Below, piece by piece: positions 8,367 to 17,329 of a DNA stretch of 64,000 bases. A model generated the notes under the pieces. The model was given only the letters and a program-made list of their open reading frames with translations, was not told where the DNA came from and made no database searches. Source of the DNA: Candidatus Mycalebacterium zealandia. Lineage in GTDB: Bacteria > Desulfobacterota_D > UBA1144 > Nemesobacterales > Mycalebacteriaceae. Within the stretch, counting starts at the first letter, position 1, and each line of letters starts with the position of its first letter. Location: positions 248,001 to 312,000 of the forward strand of contig CP046180.1 in NCBI GenBank assembly GCA_014075295.1. Direction: 5' to 3'. A program made the position numbers and the translations under genes.

Positions 8367-8667
8367 AACCGCACGACCCCTTTGAATTTGGATTGCTTAT
8401 TGAAAATCCGGTTCCGTTCAGTCCCCCCTGATATTCAAGACTGGAGCCTTCAAGGTATTGGAAACTGATGCCGTCAACAACTACCTTAACGCCTTCTTCC
8501 TCAAATACCTTGTCGGAGTTTTCAAGTTCGTCATCAAACCCCATTTCGTAGGAAAATCCCGAGCATCCGCCCGGCACAACCCGCACCCTGAGGAAACCAT
8601 CCGGCATATTTTCGGCTGAAAGCAACTTTTTAATCTCTTCAGCAGCCTGTTTTGTTACCCCGAACAT
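8344..8667 (-). CDS. erpA: A-type iron-sulfur carrier / insertion protein (ErpA/IscA/HesB family)
   Basis: A 107-aa A-type carrier that holds and delivers Fe-S clusters to target proteins. The three invariant cysteines are C35 in GGCSG and C99/C101 in SCGCG near the end. The length matches ErpA/IscA/SufA, and which paralogue it is cannot be settled by sequence alone. The ribosome site GGGAGG precedes the ATG, and a good -10 lies upstream. It is the first gene of a two-gene unit with the carboxyltransferase fusion, overlapping it by 23 bases. Clients in the window could include LipA, NuoI, NadA and NuoE, all Fe-S proteins; this is inference. Confidence 0.88.
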   Translation of the reverse strand: MFGVTKQAAEEIKKLLSAENMPDGFLRVRVVPGGCSGFSYEMGFDDELENSDKVFEEEGVKVVVDGISFQYLEGSSLEYQGGLNGTGFSISNPNSKGSCGCGQSFNV

Positions 8668-8707
8668 AGCAATTCAAACCTCCCGTCCACCCTGCGCGGA
8701 CATCAGG

Positions 8708-8736
8708 ATTATACATCAGAGAGTGCCGTAAAACAA
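8708..8736 (-). promoter_or_regulatory. Candidate promoter of erpA-accDA
   Basis: Reading the minus strand, TTGTTT (8736-8731), a 17-base spacer and a perfect TATAAT (8713-8708) precede the erpA ATG by about 40 bases, leaving room for the GGGAGG ribosome site. Confidence 0.5.
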
Positions 8737-8765
8737 TCGCCAAAACTGCGGACACACAGTATATT
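8737..8765 (+). promoter_or_regulatory. Candidate promoter of the M24 peptidase gene
   Basis: TCGCCA (8737-8742), a 17-base spacer and TATATT (8760-8765) end seven bases before the ATG at 8773. There is no ribosome site, so the transcript would be leaderless. Confidence 0.4.
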
Positions 8766-8772
8766 TTCTGAA

Positions 8773-9897
8773 ATGAAAAGCGAAAAAGCATTTTTGATAA
8801 TTGATTCAAGCGAGAACAATCCCGACCTTCTTTACGCGATTGGGGGGTTTTTCGTTCCCGACCCGGTTGTTTTTATCAGGCACAAAAACCGCAGTTTTCT
8901 GGTCTTGAGCGATCTGGAACTTGCGCGCGGCAGAAAGGACGCGGCAGTTTCCGCCGTGTTGCCGCTTTCCTCCTACACATCGCAACTGAGAGGGGCAAAG
9001 AAACGCTCACTTGCCGATGTTGCCGCTCTTGTATTGCGGGAAAAAGGGATTTCACGCGTGGAGGTCCAGAGAACCTTCCCCCTGGCGTTTGCCGAATCCC
9101 TCAAAAAAAACCGCGTAAAGGTTTCGTGTTGCGATGGAGGCATGCTGTTTGAGGAAAGAATGAGGAAAACCCAGCACGAAGTTTCACTTATCCGCGCCGC
9201 GCTGAAAGACACCGCTTCGGCGCTGAAAACCGCGATTGATATGATTTCCACCTCTGAACCCCGTAAAAACGGAGTTCTTTTTCTACACGGCAAGCCGCTT
9301 ACCTCGGAGCGTATACGGCTTTCCATACACACCGAGCTTGCGGGCAAGGGCTACGGCGCTTCGGGAACAATAGTCGCCTGCGGCGAACATTCCGCCATGC
9401 CCCACCACTCCGGCGAGGGCCCGGTTTTCGCTAACCATCCGGTCGTTATTGACATTTTTCCGAAGTCCGCGCACGGATATTACGGGGATATGACCAGGAC
9501 GGTGATAAAGGGCAGTCCCTCGCCTGAACTTGCTCGGATGTATAAAACCGTTTTGAAAGGACAGAAGATAGCAATTGGTATGATAAAACACGGCGTAAAA
9601 TGCGCCGATATTCACAACGCGGTTTTGAGTTTCTTTGATTCCGAGGGTTTTGTGACTGAGCGCGGGGAAAATCCGCGCGGTTTTATACATTCAACCGGGC
9701 ACGGTCTGGGAATGGGGCTTCACGAGCCACCGGGCATCGGTCCCTCGGGCGGGGTTCTGAGCAAAGGCAATGTGGTTACGGTTGAGCCGGGGCTTTATTA
9801 CGAAGGGGTTGGGGGCATACGCATTGAGGATGTTGTTTTTGTAACAAAAAAAGGCTGTGAAAACCTTACAAAATGTCCAAAGGTATTTTCACGCTGA
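8773..9897 (+). CDS. M24 family metallopeptidase (Xaa-Pro aminopeptidase/dipeptidase-like)
   Basis: A 374-aa pita-bread-fold peptidase that removes residues next to proline. The five expected metal ligands are in order: Asp in VVIDIFPK, Asp in YYGDMTRT, His in STGHGLGMGLHE, Glu in TVEPGLYYE and Glu in GIRIEDVV. The amino-terminal 150 residues are the weaker creatinase-like domain. The length fits PepQ/PepP-type enzymes; specificity is not resolved. It is divergently arranged with erpA. No Shine-Dalgarno is visible and a -10 box ends seven bases before the ATG. Confidence 0.88.
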   Translation: MKSEKAFLIIDSSENNPDLLYAIGGFFVPDPVVFIRHKNRSFLVLSDLELARGRKDAAVSAVLPLSSYTSQLRGAKKRSLADVAALVLREKGISRVEVQRTFPLAFAESLKKNRVKVSCCDGGMLFEERMRKTQHEVSLIRAALKDTASALKTAIDMISTSEPRKNGVLFLHGKPLTSERIRLSIHTELAGKGYGASGTIVACGEHSAMPHHSGEGPVFANHPVVIDIFPKSAHGYYGDMTRTVIKGSPSPELARMYKTVLKGQKIAIGMIKHGVKCADIHNAVLSFFDSEGFVTERGENPRGFIHSTGHGLGMGLHEPPGIGPSGGVLSKGNVVTVEPGLYYEGVGGIRIEDVVFVTKKGCENLTKCPKVFSR

Positions 9898-9912
9898 CAG
9901 TTCCGCTCGGGT

Positions 9913-11115
9913 TCAACGCTCAATAAATGAGCCGATAAGTTTCCAGCCATTTTCAAAAAAGTTTCCGGTTTCAGCCGCGCATTTTTCCGAATAGACGCGC
10001 TCAGGATTGGACAGTTTGTTTTTCGGGTCATAAAGGGCGAAGGGCACGGGGTCCCGTGAGTGAGTTCTAAGCGATATGGGTGTCGGGTGGTCTGATGTTA
10101 CAAGCACTTTAAAATCTCCAAACCTCTCCATTGCTTTGAGTGCGGGACCCACAACGCGCAAGTCAAAATCCTCAACCGCACGCACTTTCAACTCTGTTTT
10201 GCCCGTGTGCCCCGTTTCATCGGTTGCCTCTATGTGAATCATCACAAGGTCGTTTGTTTCAAGCGATTTTATCGCGTATTGGACCTTGCCTTCGTAATTT
10301 GTGTCCAGATAACCGGTCGCTCCCGGCACTTCTATAACTTCCATTGCCGCGCATTTCCCTATTCCCTTCACCAGATCAACCGCCGATATGACCGCTCCGC
10401 TCACCCCGTAAGTCTTTTCAAAAGACGGTAGCGCAGGCGCGGTTCCCTCGCCCCACAGCCATATATCGGTCGCGGGCGATTCGCCGTTTTTCTCCCTTTC
10501 CCTGTTGACCGGGTGGTCTTTCAGCACGTCTTTCGCGGCGCGCATAAGTTCAACAAGCGCCGCGGCGTCAGCGCCTTTTGGAAGAAAGTCCGCCACCTCT
10601 TTGCCGAGAATGTCATGAGGCGGCGTGGACGAGACCGCGCTTTTGCCGTTGTCAATAATGAGCAGATGCCTGTAACTGACACCCGGAAGAAACTTTATGC
10701 CGTCAGAGTCAAGCGCGCGCGCGATGTCCTTGATTATTTTCCGTGACTGTTCGGTTGGAATATGCCCCGCGCTGTAATCCTCCATTACGGCTTTGCCGCC
10801 TTTGCCGCGAAGGGTTACGAGATTGCATCGGCACGTCAGGTCGGTTTTTTTAAGAGAGATTCCCATTCCCGCCGCTTCCAGCGGAGACCTGCCCGTGAAA
10901 TGGACGGTCGGGTCGTATCCGAGAACACTCAGGTTTCCCACGTCGCTTCCGGGCGGCAGAGAGGGTGGTATGTGGTTTGTCTCTCCGAACATTCCTGCGT
11001 TTTGCGCTATAAAGTCAAGGTTTGGCGTGTTTGCGGCTTCAAGCGGGGTTTTGCCTCCAATCTCATCAAGAGGCATGTCTGGCATTCCGTCTCCCTGAAG
11101 AATTAGATATTTCAA
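9913..11115 (-). CDS. apgM: 2,3-bisphosphoglycerate-independent phosphoglycerate mutase, archaeal type
   Basis: A 400-aa alkaline-phosphatase-superfamily enzyme interconverting 3- and 2-phosphoglycerate in glycolysis. The catalytic serine motif PPGSDVGNLSVLGYDP (Ser57) and the metal-site motifs ATDETGHTG and TSDHPTPI, followed by THSRDPVPF, fit the archaeal-type ApgM rather than GpmI. The start is TTG. It lies 11 bases after lipA as the last gene of the long minus-strand run. Glycerate 2-kinase at 20 kb makes 2-phosphoglycerate, the other face of this step. Confidence 0.92.
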   Translation of the reverse strand: MKYLILQGDGMPDMPLDEIGGKTPLEAANTPNLDFIAQNAGMFGETNHIPPSLPPGSDVGNLSVLGYDPTVHFTGRSPLEAAGMGISLKKTDLTCRCNLVTLRGKGGKAVMEDYSAGHIPTEQSRKIIKDIARALDSDGIKFLPGVSYRHLLIIDNGKSAVSSTPPHDILGKEVADFLPKGADAAALVELMRAAKDVLKDHPVNREREKNGESPATDIWLWGEGTAPALPSFEKTYGVSGAVISAVDLVKGIGKCAAMEVIEVPGATGYLDTNYEGKVQYAIKSLETNDLVMIHIEATDETGHTGKTELKVRAVEDFDLRVVGPALKAMERFGDFKVLVTSDHPTPISLRTHSRDPVPFALYDPKNKLSNPERVYSEKCAAETGNFFENGWKLIGSFIER

Positions 11116-11126
11116 TTTTTGAACGC

Positions 11127-12095
11127 TCAGGAGCAGCCCTCGCGCGTTTCCGCCTCTGGCTTGCCGCCGGCTTCAAGTTTAAGCAACTGCTTCTCCGCGT
11201 GATATGAGCTTCTCACAAGCGGGCCCGCCTCAATGTGCGGAATGCCCACAATTTTTTCCCCGTAGTTTTTCAGAGACTCAAACTCAACGGGGTGGTAAAA
11301 GCGTGAAACGGGAATATGGTCGTGAGTGGGTTGCAGATACTGCCCGATGGTAACAATGTCGCAACCAACCGAATGCAGGTCTTTTAGCGTGGAGGTTATT
11401 TCCTCAAAGGTTTCTCCGAGTCCGACCATTATGCCGGACTTTGTAAGCATTCCGTTTCCGCCCTCACGCGTGGAGGTTTCAAGAAGCGTGAGAGAGCGTT
11501 CGTAAACCGCCTGCGGGCGCACCGAGCGCAGTTTGCCCGATTGCGTTTTTTGCGGAAGCGCATAAAGGCGCGGCACGGTTTCAATGTTGTGATTCAACAC
11601 ATCGGGTCCTTCAGCCAGAACTGCGCGCAGGGCTTTTGAACTGCCTTTGAAGTCGGGAATAAGGCACTCTATTTTGATTTGGGGAGCCGCGAGGCGAATC
11701 TCTTTTATGGTCTGCGCGAAAATTTCAGCGCTTTGCTGATTTTTGTCATCCCTGTTCACGGAGGTTACGACTATGTGGGATATCACGGAGTTATGCGCGC
11801 AAAGGTCTTTTATCGCGCGCGCGACTCTTGAGGGCTCGTCCCGGTCAAGTTCTCCGCCTTTTCCCGTCTTTACATGGCAGAACCCGCAACTTCTCGTGCA
11901 GGTATCGCCCATTATCATAAAAGTTAAGGTTCCCGCGCTCCAGCACTCTCCGATGTTTGGGCATTTGGCTTCCTCGCATACCGTATGGAGCCCCATTTCG
12001 CCGACAAGATTTTTAAGGCGCGAGTAGTTTTCCCCCGAAGGAATTTTCGCTTTCAGCCACGGGGGTTTTGGCGTTTTTCTAACGCTTGCGGACAT
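11127..12095 (-). CDS. lipA: Lipoyl synthase
   Basis: A 322-aa radical-SAM enzyme inserting two sulfurs into protein-bound octanoyl groups to form lipoate. Both iron-sulfur sites are visible: the auxiliary cluster motif CEEAKCPNIGEC (CX4CX5C) and the radical-SAM motif CTRSCGFC (CX3CX2C). The usual closing serine motif RSSYHAEKQL is also present. It sits between the LapA-like gene (6-base gap) and apgM in one transcription unit. No lipB is in the window. Confidence 0.96.
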   Translation of the reverse strand: MSASVRKTPKPPWLKAKIPSGENYSRLKNLVGEMGLHTVCEEAKCPNIGECWSAGTLTFMIMGDTCTRSCGFCHVKTGKGGELDRDEPSRVARAIKDLCAHNSVISHIVVTSVNRDDKNQQSAEIFAQTIKEIRLAAPQIKIECLIPDFKGSSKALRAVLAEGPDVLNHNIETVPRLYALPQKTQSGKLRSVRPQAVYERSLTLLETSTREGGNGMLTKSGIMVGLGETFEEITSTLKDLHSVGCDIVTIGQYLQPTHDHIPVSRFYHPVEFESLKNYGEKIVGIPHIEAGPLVRSSYHAEKQLLKLEAGGKPEAETREGCS

Positions 12096-12101
12096 AGGAG
12101 G

Positions 12102-12404
12102 TCAGGACTGCTGTTCTTCGCTGTCTGTTTTTTTGTTTTCAAGTTTGCTAATTTTTCTGTTTTTGCTTACCAGCGAGATCCAGTTAAGTGAAGAATGCAT
12201 AAGAGTGAAAACAATTCCCAGCAGAAAAGCAGACCCAACAACCGCCCACATCTGCACGGACGGCAGTTCGGGGACAACGTAGATTTGCTGGGGAATCTTG
12301 CTGAAACTCAAGCTCGTAATCTGATTCATCCACGCGTTGCTCAGATAAACAACTGCTCCAAAAGTGACAAAAACCAAAGTCAAAATCAGTTTTAAATATT
12401 TCAT
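12102..12404 (-). CDS. LapA-like (DUF1049) inner-membrane protein
   Basis: A 100-aa protein with two transmembrane helices (about residues 4-22 and 50-72) and a charged C-terminal tail, the layout of LapA/YciS proteins linked to lipopolysaccharide assembly in E. coli. I start it at ATG 12404 because GGAG lies seven bases upstream; a longer reading from 12431 has no support. Family assignment rests on topology and size rather than on a catalytic motif. Confidence 0.6.
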   Translation of the reverse strand: MKYLKLILTLVFVTFGAVVYLSNAWMNQITSLSFSKIPQQIYVVPELPSVQMWAVVGSAFLLGIVFTLMHSSLNWISLVSKNRKISKLENKKTDSEEQQS

Positions 12405-12443
12405 GGATTTTCTCCATCTTAATAATACCACAAGCGCGTGGGT

Positions 12444-13313
12444 TTAATTAAGAGTTTTCACTTGCCCGAACTGTTCTGACAGATAGTAAAGCCCCGTGCC
12501 GTGAAAGACAGACGGCGACAGGTATTTTCCCAGCAGTTTAGCGGATTCTCCGGGGATTATGAGGTCTAAAAACGCCAAATCCTTAACGGGAAAGGTGTGC
12601 ACGGGCGAGTCTTTGGAAATTCCGGCTCTTTCGGCGGCGATTTCAATCGCGCTCAAAAGTGTTCCCATTTCGTCTACAAGCCCTATCTCCATTGCCTCAC
12701 TACCCAGAACAACCCTTCCGTCCAAAACTTCCTTCATTTTTCCCGCGCTTATTTTCCTGTTTTCCACGACTGTGTTTTTGAACTGCTCAAGCGCGGTATC
12801 CACAAAGCCCTGAAGGTATTTTCTCTCGCCCGGCTCAATAGGGCGCAGAGGCGAGCCCGCGTCTTTGAGTTTGCCGGTTTTTACGACATCAACTCCTATC
12901 TTCGCCCACCTCAACAGTTCCCCGTAGTTTGCGAAAGTCGCTATCACGCCTATGCTTCCGGTAATTGTTCCGGGGTTTGAGATTATGTGCGGCGCGCCGC
13001 AGGCGATGTAGTAGCCGCCGGATGCCGCAACATTTCCCATACTCGCGACCACGGGCATTTTTTGTCCGAGTCTTTTTATCAGCGCGTAAATCTCCTGAGA
13101 TGCCGCGACGCTTCCGCCGGGCGAGTCAATCCGCACGACAACCGCCTTGTAAGAGCCGTTTTTTTCTATCTCTCTGACGGCCTCGGTGTATGCGCCTGAA
13201 GAGGTTATGACGCCTTCGATATTGAGCACGGCGATTTTGTCCGTGGTTTCCTCAACCAGCACCACAATCACGCCCACAAGTATAAGCGCGGCAATTATGT
13301 AGCGGAGTCTCAT
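12444..13313 (-). CDS. sppA: Signal peptide peptidase SppA (S49 family)
   Basis: A 289-aa short-form SppA anchored by one N-terminal helix (residues 4-20), which degrades cleaved signal peptides in the membrane. The catalytic Ser98 is in GNVAASGGYYIA and the general-base lysine is in TGKLKDAGSP (K150). It is a Ser-Lys dyad protease like the Bacillus/archaeal short type, not the double-length E. coli enzyme. It lies 13 bases downstream of rpsA in the same direction. Confidence 0.93.
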   Translation of the reverse strand: MRLRYIIAALILVGVIVVLVEETTDKIAVLNIEGVITSSGAYTEAVREIEKNGSYKAVVVRIDSPGGSVAASQEIYALIKRLGQKMPVVASMGNVAASGGYYIACGAPHIISNPGTITGSIGVIATFANYGELLRWAKIGVDVVKTGKLKDAGSPLRPIEPGERKYLQGFVDTALEQFKNTVVENRKISAGKMKEVLDGRVVLGSEAMEIGLVDEMGTLLSAIEIAAERAGISKDSPVHTFPVKDLAFLDLIIPGESAKLLGKYLSPSVFHGTGLYYLSEQFGQVKTLN

Positions 13314-13326
13314 TGCTCTGGACTTT

Positions 13327-14808
13327 TTAATCCTCTTCTTCGTTTTTTACGGCGCCGATTTTGTCTGAAATAAAATCGCCCAGTTTCGCGCCGCTTCCCT
13401 CACCCTGTTTGTTGGTGAACTCTTTGAGGATTTCCCTCTCATTTTTCCTTACAAGCATTTCCGCGCTCAAGGTTACAGTGCGGGATTTGTTGTCAATGTT
13501 TTTCACAACCCCTGTTATCTCCATGCCCGTTTTGTAGTGTTCACCGTCCCGCCCTCCGTCCGAATCCGCAAGGTCGGAAAACCGTATAAAACCTTCAATG
13601 TCGTCATCAAGTTCAAGAACAAGCCCGCCGCGCACCTCTTTTTTGACCTTTCCAGTGAGAACGTTCTCGCCTTTTTTGAGTTTTCTGACCGCCGTTTTCC
13701 ACGGGTCTTTTTGCAGTTGCTTCACTCCGAGAGACATCTTTTTCCTCACGGGATCGCACCACATCATCATCACTTCAATTTCCTTGCCCTTGTTTTCGCC
13801 GTATTCGTCCACGGGGTCAACCTTTTCCTTCCAACTTATGTTATCCGGATGCACAAGCCCGACCACTCCTTCCGCGACCTCAACAAAAACGCCCGCCTCA
13901 TTTACATTGGCAATTTTCCCTTTTATTCTGGAGTTTTGCGGGGTTTTTTCCGCGAAATCCTCCCACGGGGTCGACTGAGTCTGTTTGTAACTCAGCGCTA
14001 TCCGCCCGCTATCCTGTCTTATGTCTATAATCTTGACCGTTATTTCCTCGCCGGGTTTTAGAACATCTCCGGGGGTTTTGATGCGTTTCCACGCAACTTC
14101 GCTTACGGGTATGAAGCCCTCAATGGTTCCACTTCCGTCCGTCAAATCCACAAAAACTCCGGGCGGTATGATGTTGGAAACAACCCCTTTTACCAGCATC
14201 CCCACATCTATCTGTTTTACGAACTCCGCCATCTTTTCCGCTCTTTCCCTTTCAAGCAGTTTTTTTCTGGAAAGAACAATCCTTCTGCCTTCCATCTCAA
14301 TTATGAGCGCGTCAAAACTCTGGTTCATAACCTTGTCCGCGCCCTGACGGTTTTTTCCTATCAGCACCTGCGAGGATGGAAGAAACGCCTTTGCGCCCGT
14401 GCCTTCAATCACACATTCAACGCCGCCTTTTATCCTTTTCGCCGCCTTAACCTTAACAGGCTGCTCGTTTGAAAACGTCTGTTTCAAGTCCTCAAAATGT
14501 TTCATAGAGTCCGCATCCGCTTTTGAAATTTTCGGCAGTCCGCGGCCCACTCCTTTAATCAGAACGTCCACGCACGTCCCTTCGGCGACTTCGCAATTGC
14601 CGTTTTCATCAACAAACTCTTTGAGTGGAACTATTCCCTCGGACCTCATTCCTATGTTTATGAAGACGTTTTCTTCCTCAACCCGCACTATGGTTCCGTT
14701 GACGATTTTGCCGGCGGTGTTTTCTTCGGCAAAGCCGCTTTCGTCAAGCAGTTGTGAAAAACTCTGTGAGTTGTCCGGGGCGGCGGTTTTTTTGGCAAAA
14801 TCGGTCAT
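13327..14808 (-). CDS. rpsA: 30S ribosomal protein S1
   Basis: A 493-aa chain with five recognisable S1 (OB-fold) repeats, at about residues 30-100, 118-190, 200-275, 290-365 and 375-455. S1 binds mRNA and brings it to the 30S subunit. E. coli S1 has six repeats and 557 aa, so this is a five-repeat form. No ribosome site is evident before the ATG. It follows cmk by 54 bases, the widely conserved cmk-rpsA pairing. If several genes here are leaderless, as the promoter spacing suggests, the reduced S1 is of some interest. Confidence 0.93.
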   Translation of the reverse strand: MTDFAKKTAAPDNSQSFSQLLDESGFAEENTAGKIVNGTIVRVEEENVFINIGMRSEGIVPLKEFVDENGNCEVAEGTCVDVLIKGVGRGLPKISKADADSMKHFEDLKQTFSNEQPVKVKAAKRIKGGVECVIEGTGAKAFLPSSQVLIGKNRQGADKVMNQSFDALIIEMEGRRIVLSRKKLLERERAEKMAEFVKQIDVGMLVKGVVSNIIPPGVFVDLTDGSGTIEGFIPVSEVAWKRIKTPGDVLKPGEEITVKIIDIRQDSGRIALSYKQTQSTPWEDFAEKTPQNSRIKGKIANVNEAGVFVEVAEGVVGLVHPDNISWKEKVDPVDEYGENKGKEIEVMMMWCDPVRKKMSLGVKQLQKDPWKTAVRKLKKGENVLTGKVKKEVRGGLVLELDDDIEGFIRFSDLADSDGGRDGEHYKTGMEITGVVKNIDNKSRTVTLSAEMLVRKNEREILKEFTNKQGEGSGAKLGDFISDKIGAVKNEEED

Positions 14809-14862
14809 GTTTTGAGAACGTTCAAATTCCCGCGCGTAGGCTGTGCGCCCGCGCCTGATTTT

Positions 14863-15549
14863 TTAAAATGATTTCCAACCTTCAACCAAGTTGAGAATTT
14901 TCTCAACAACCTCATCCACACCGAGGTGTGTTGTGTCTATTATCACAGCATCATCGGCAGGTTTCAAGGGAGAGTGCTTTCTCCGGCTGTCCCGCCGGTC
15001 TCTTGAAGACAGTTCGGCGGCGGTTTGTTCCAAAGTCGCACCCGCGCCCTCCTGTTTAAGTTCGGCGGCTCTGCGCCGCGCACGTTCGCCTTCCTCGGCG
15101 GTGAGAAAAAACTTGTAATCAGCATCTTTGAAAACACGCGTTCCCATGTCTCTGCCTTCGGCTACTATGCTTGTATTTTCGCCGTGCGCGCGCTGTATGA
15201 GCCCGAGAACCTCCCGCACTTCCTTAACCTGCGAAAACTTTGACGCATTTTCGGATATTTCAGGCGTTCTTATGTCTGCGCTCACATTCCTGCCGCCCAG
15301 TGTAACGGTGTAGGAACTGTCCTCGGAGCACACCGGTAGAATTTCGCAGTTTTTGAGAAGTCTCGAGATTTTTTCGCTTTCTCCAGGTTTCACGCCTTTT
15401 TCACGTGCAAGCAGGGCGAAAGTTCTGTATATGGAACCCGTGTCCATATAGCGAATACCGAGTTTTTTAGCCACAATGCGCGCTACCGTTCCCTTGCCGG
15501 ACGCGCCGGGTCCGTCAATTGTTATCACAATCCTTCCGCGCCCGCTCAT
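14863..15549 (-). CDS. cmk: Cytidylate kinase
   Basis: A 228-aa nucleoside monophosphate kinase phosphorylating CMP/dCMP. The P-loop DGPGASGKGTVA is at residues 13-24, followed by the CMP-site motif MDTGSIYR and the lid RDRRDSRRKHSPL. It starts with ATGA overlapping the aroA stop, so the two are translationally coupled. The order aroA-cmk-rpsA is common in bacteria. Confidence 0.96.
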   Translation of the reverse strand: MSGRGRIVITIDGPGASGKGTVARIVAKKLGIRYMDTGSIYRTFALLAREKGVKPGESEKISRLLKNCEILPVCSEDSSYTVTLGGRNVSADIRTPEISENASKFSQVKEVREVLGLIQRAHGENTSIVAEGRDMGTRVFKDADYKFFLTAEEGERARRRAAELKQEGAGATLEQTAAELSSRDRRDSRRKHSPLKPADDAVIIDTTHLGVDEVVEKILNLVEGWKSF

Positions 15550-16835
15550 TTTCGCGCTCTCAAACCCTCAAGAAACGGAAAAAAATCCCTGAACGAAACC
15601 GCCACACATCCAGCGTCCTCAATCCTGCTGTCGCCATCCGCCGCCGTTGCCGCGACACCCAGAGCCATCGCGACCCTGTGGTCTCCCGCGCTTGAACACG
15701 CGCCTCCGGTCAAACCGCCTCCGGTTACAAGCATTCCGTCCGGCGTCTCCTCAACGCGCGCGCCGAGTTTTCCGAGCCCTTCGGTCATTGATTTTATTCT
15801 GTCGCTTTCCTTCACCCTCAATTCTGCCGCATCCGATATTTTTGTAACCCCTTGCGCAAAACACGCGACCACCGCAATCGCGGGCAATTCGTCTATCGCG
15901 CGCGGTATCAAATCTCCATTGATCTCAATCCCTTTCAGAGCGCGTCCGCCTTGGGCCTCTATGTCCGCCACATCTTCGCCGCCGGATTTTCTGCGGTTTG
16001 AAATCCGCACGTCCGCCCCCATTTTTTGCAGAATTTCAAGACCGCCCGCCCGCGCCGGATTGATTCCGACATTTTCAATCACCACGCGCGAGTCCGAGTT
16101 GATGACTGCAGCAGCGACCGGAAAAATCGCGGAGGATATATCCGCCGGAACCGCCACCTCGCCGCCAGTGAGCTGTTGAGCTCCGCCACCGGACAGCGTT
16201 ATCGTGTTTCCCTCGCGTCTGACCACGGCGCCGAAATGCCCAAGCATTATTTCCGTGTGGTCTCTGGTTTTTTTGGGTTCTGTGATTTTTGTGTCGCCGT
16301 CAGCGTAAAGCCCCGCGAGCAGAATCGCGGATTTTACCTGCGCGCTCGCGACCGGCATTTCGTATTCTATCGCCCGCAATTTTGAGCCCTTTATGGAGAC
16401 CGGCAGTTTTCCGCCACGCGAGGATATGTCCGCGCCCATCAGCGAGAGGGGCGTTATCACGCGCTCCATCGGTCTTTGTTTCAGGTATTTGTCCCCCGTT
16501 ACGGTTGATTCAAACCGTTGGGCGCTCAACACGCCCGCAAGAAGCCGCGCAGTTGTTCCCGAATTGCCCGCATCAATGGCTTTTCCGGCGTGCGCAAGGC
16601 CGTCGGAAACGGCGGCGGTTTCGCCCGCCGATGTTTCTATCCGTGCGCCAAGGAGCCTCAACGCGTTCTTTGTGGAAACTATGTCTTCGCTGTCAAGCAG
16701 GTTGGTTATGCGCGCCCCGCCCCGCGAAAGGCACCCTATTATTAACGCTCTGTGAGAGATGGACTTGTCTGCGGGAACGGTGGTCCGCCCCGTTACGGGA
16801 CGCCCCCCGCCTGATACTGTGATTTGCGCTGACAC
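15546..16835 (-). CDS. aroA: 3-phosphoshikimate 1-carboxyvinyltransferase (EPSP synthase)
   Basis: A 429-aa shikimate-pathway enzyme condensing shikimate-3-phosphate with phosphoenolpyruvate. Motifs seen are PADKSISHRALI, GNSGTTARLLAG, SAQVKSAILLAG, RDHTE and the C-terminal GDHRVAMALG. RDHTE and SAQVK match two of the motifs used to define class II EPSP synthases. The loop glycine (NSGTT) is retained, so glyphosate response cannot be called. The start is GTG. It is the second gene of the run beginning at 17265. Confidence 0.96.
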   Translation of the reverse strand: MSAQITVSGGGRPVTGRTTVPADKSISHRALIIGCLSRGGARITNLLDSEDIVSTKNALRLLGARIETSAGETAAVSDGLAHAGKAIDAGNSGTTARLLAGVLSAQRFESTVTGDKYLKQRPMERVITPLSLMGADISSRGGKLPVSIKGSKLRAIEYEMPVASAQVKSAILLAGLYADGDTKITEPKKTRDHTEIMLGHFGAVVRREGNTITLSGGGAQQLTGGEVAVPADISSAIFPVAAAVINSDSRVVIENVGINPARAGGLEILQKMGADVRISNRRKSGGEDVADIEAQGGRALKGIEINGDLIPRAIDELPAIAVVACFAQGVTKISDAAELRVKESDRIKSMTEGLGKLGARVEETPDGMLVTGGGLTGGACSSAGDHRVAMALGVAATAADGDSRIEDAGCVAVSFRDFFPFLEGLRARK

Positions 16836-16863
16836 TTTTTGCGGGAGCGGGAAGGGTTTTTCT

Positions 16864-17265
16864 TTACGGGGTTATTATCTTGCCCCCGCTTTTGCCACCC
16901 CCTCCTTTCCCATTTTCGGGCGACTGCTTTTTCGCGCGGGATTCAATAAGAGCAAGCAGCCGTTCCTTGAAGTTTTCCTCATAGTCGCAAATTGACGGGA
17001 CTATGTAGCCCAACAGGGCGATTTGCAAAAGGTATTCAGTGTTGGCGATTATCTGCTGCTGGTCAACCTTGTCGCCATACGCTTTTGAAATGCTCGTGAA
17101 AATGTGTTCTCCCATCTCGGCAAGAACCTGTGCTATGCTTTTTGTTCCCTTTGCCTGTTGGTTGGCGGAAACTCCGAGGTTGAACGCCATCATTATGGAC
17201 GCGGCGAGGTCGTTTTCGGGCGCATTTCCCTCTTTAGGGTTTTCGGTCTTTTCAGAATTTGGCAT
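16864..17265 (-). CDS. Small acidic protein of unknown function
   Basis: A 133-aa soluble protein heading the aroA operon. Residues 1-20 are polar and probably disordered, the middle (21-110) looks helical, and the tail is Gly/Lys-rich (KGGGGKSGGK). I recognise no family. A strong promoter ends eight bases before its ATG and there is no ribosome site, so it looks leaderless. An internal ATG pair at residues 25-26 is an alternative start if it is not. Confidence 0.6.
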   Translation of the reverse strand: MPNSEKTENPKEGNAPENDLAASIMMAFNLGVSANQQAKGTKSIAQVLAEMGEHIFTSISKAYGDKVDQQQIIANTEYLLQIALLGYIVPSICDYEENFKERLLALIESRAKKQSPENGKGGGGKSGGKIITP

Positions 17266-17273
17266 TTTCTGCT

Positions 17274-17302
17274 ATCATAACAGGCGGGAGCCGCCGTGTA
17301 AA
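17274..17302 (-). promoter_or_regulatory. Promoter of the aroA-cmk-rpsA-sppA-lipA-apgM run
   Basis: On the minus strand TTTACA (17302-17297), exactly 17 bases, then TATGAT (17279-17274). Each hexamer matches consensus at five of six positions. The predicted transcription start (about 17267) coincides with the ATG at 17265. Confidence 0.65.
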
Positions 17303-17329
17303 TCAGGAGCGGGGTGCCAATCCATAGAG

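Noticed and set aside
17039-17329. Upstream extension of the cupin open frame
   Set aside because: It lies antisense to the unknown gene at 16864-17265 and its promoter; cupin homology starts only after 17330.
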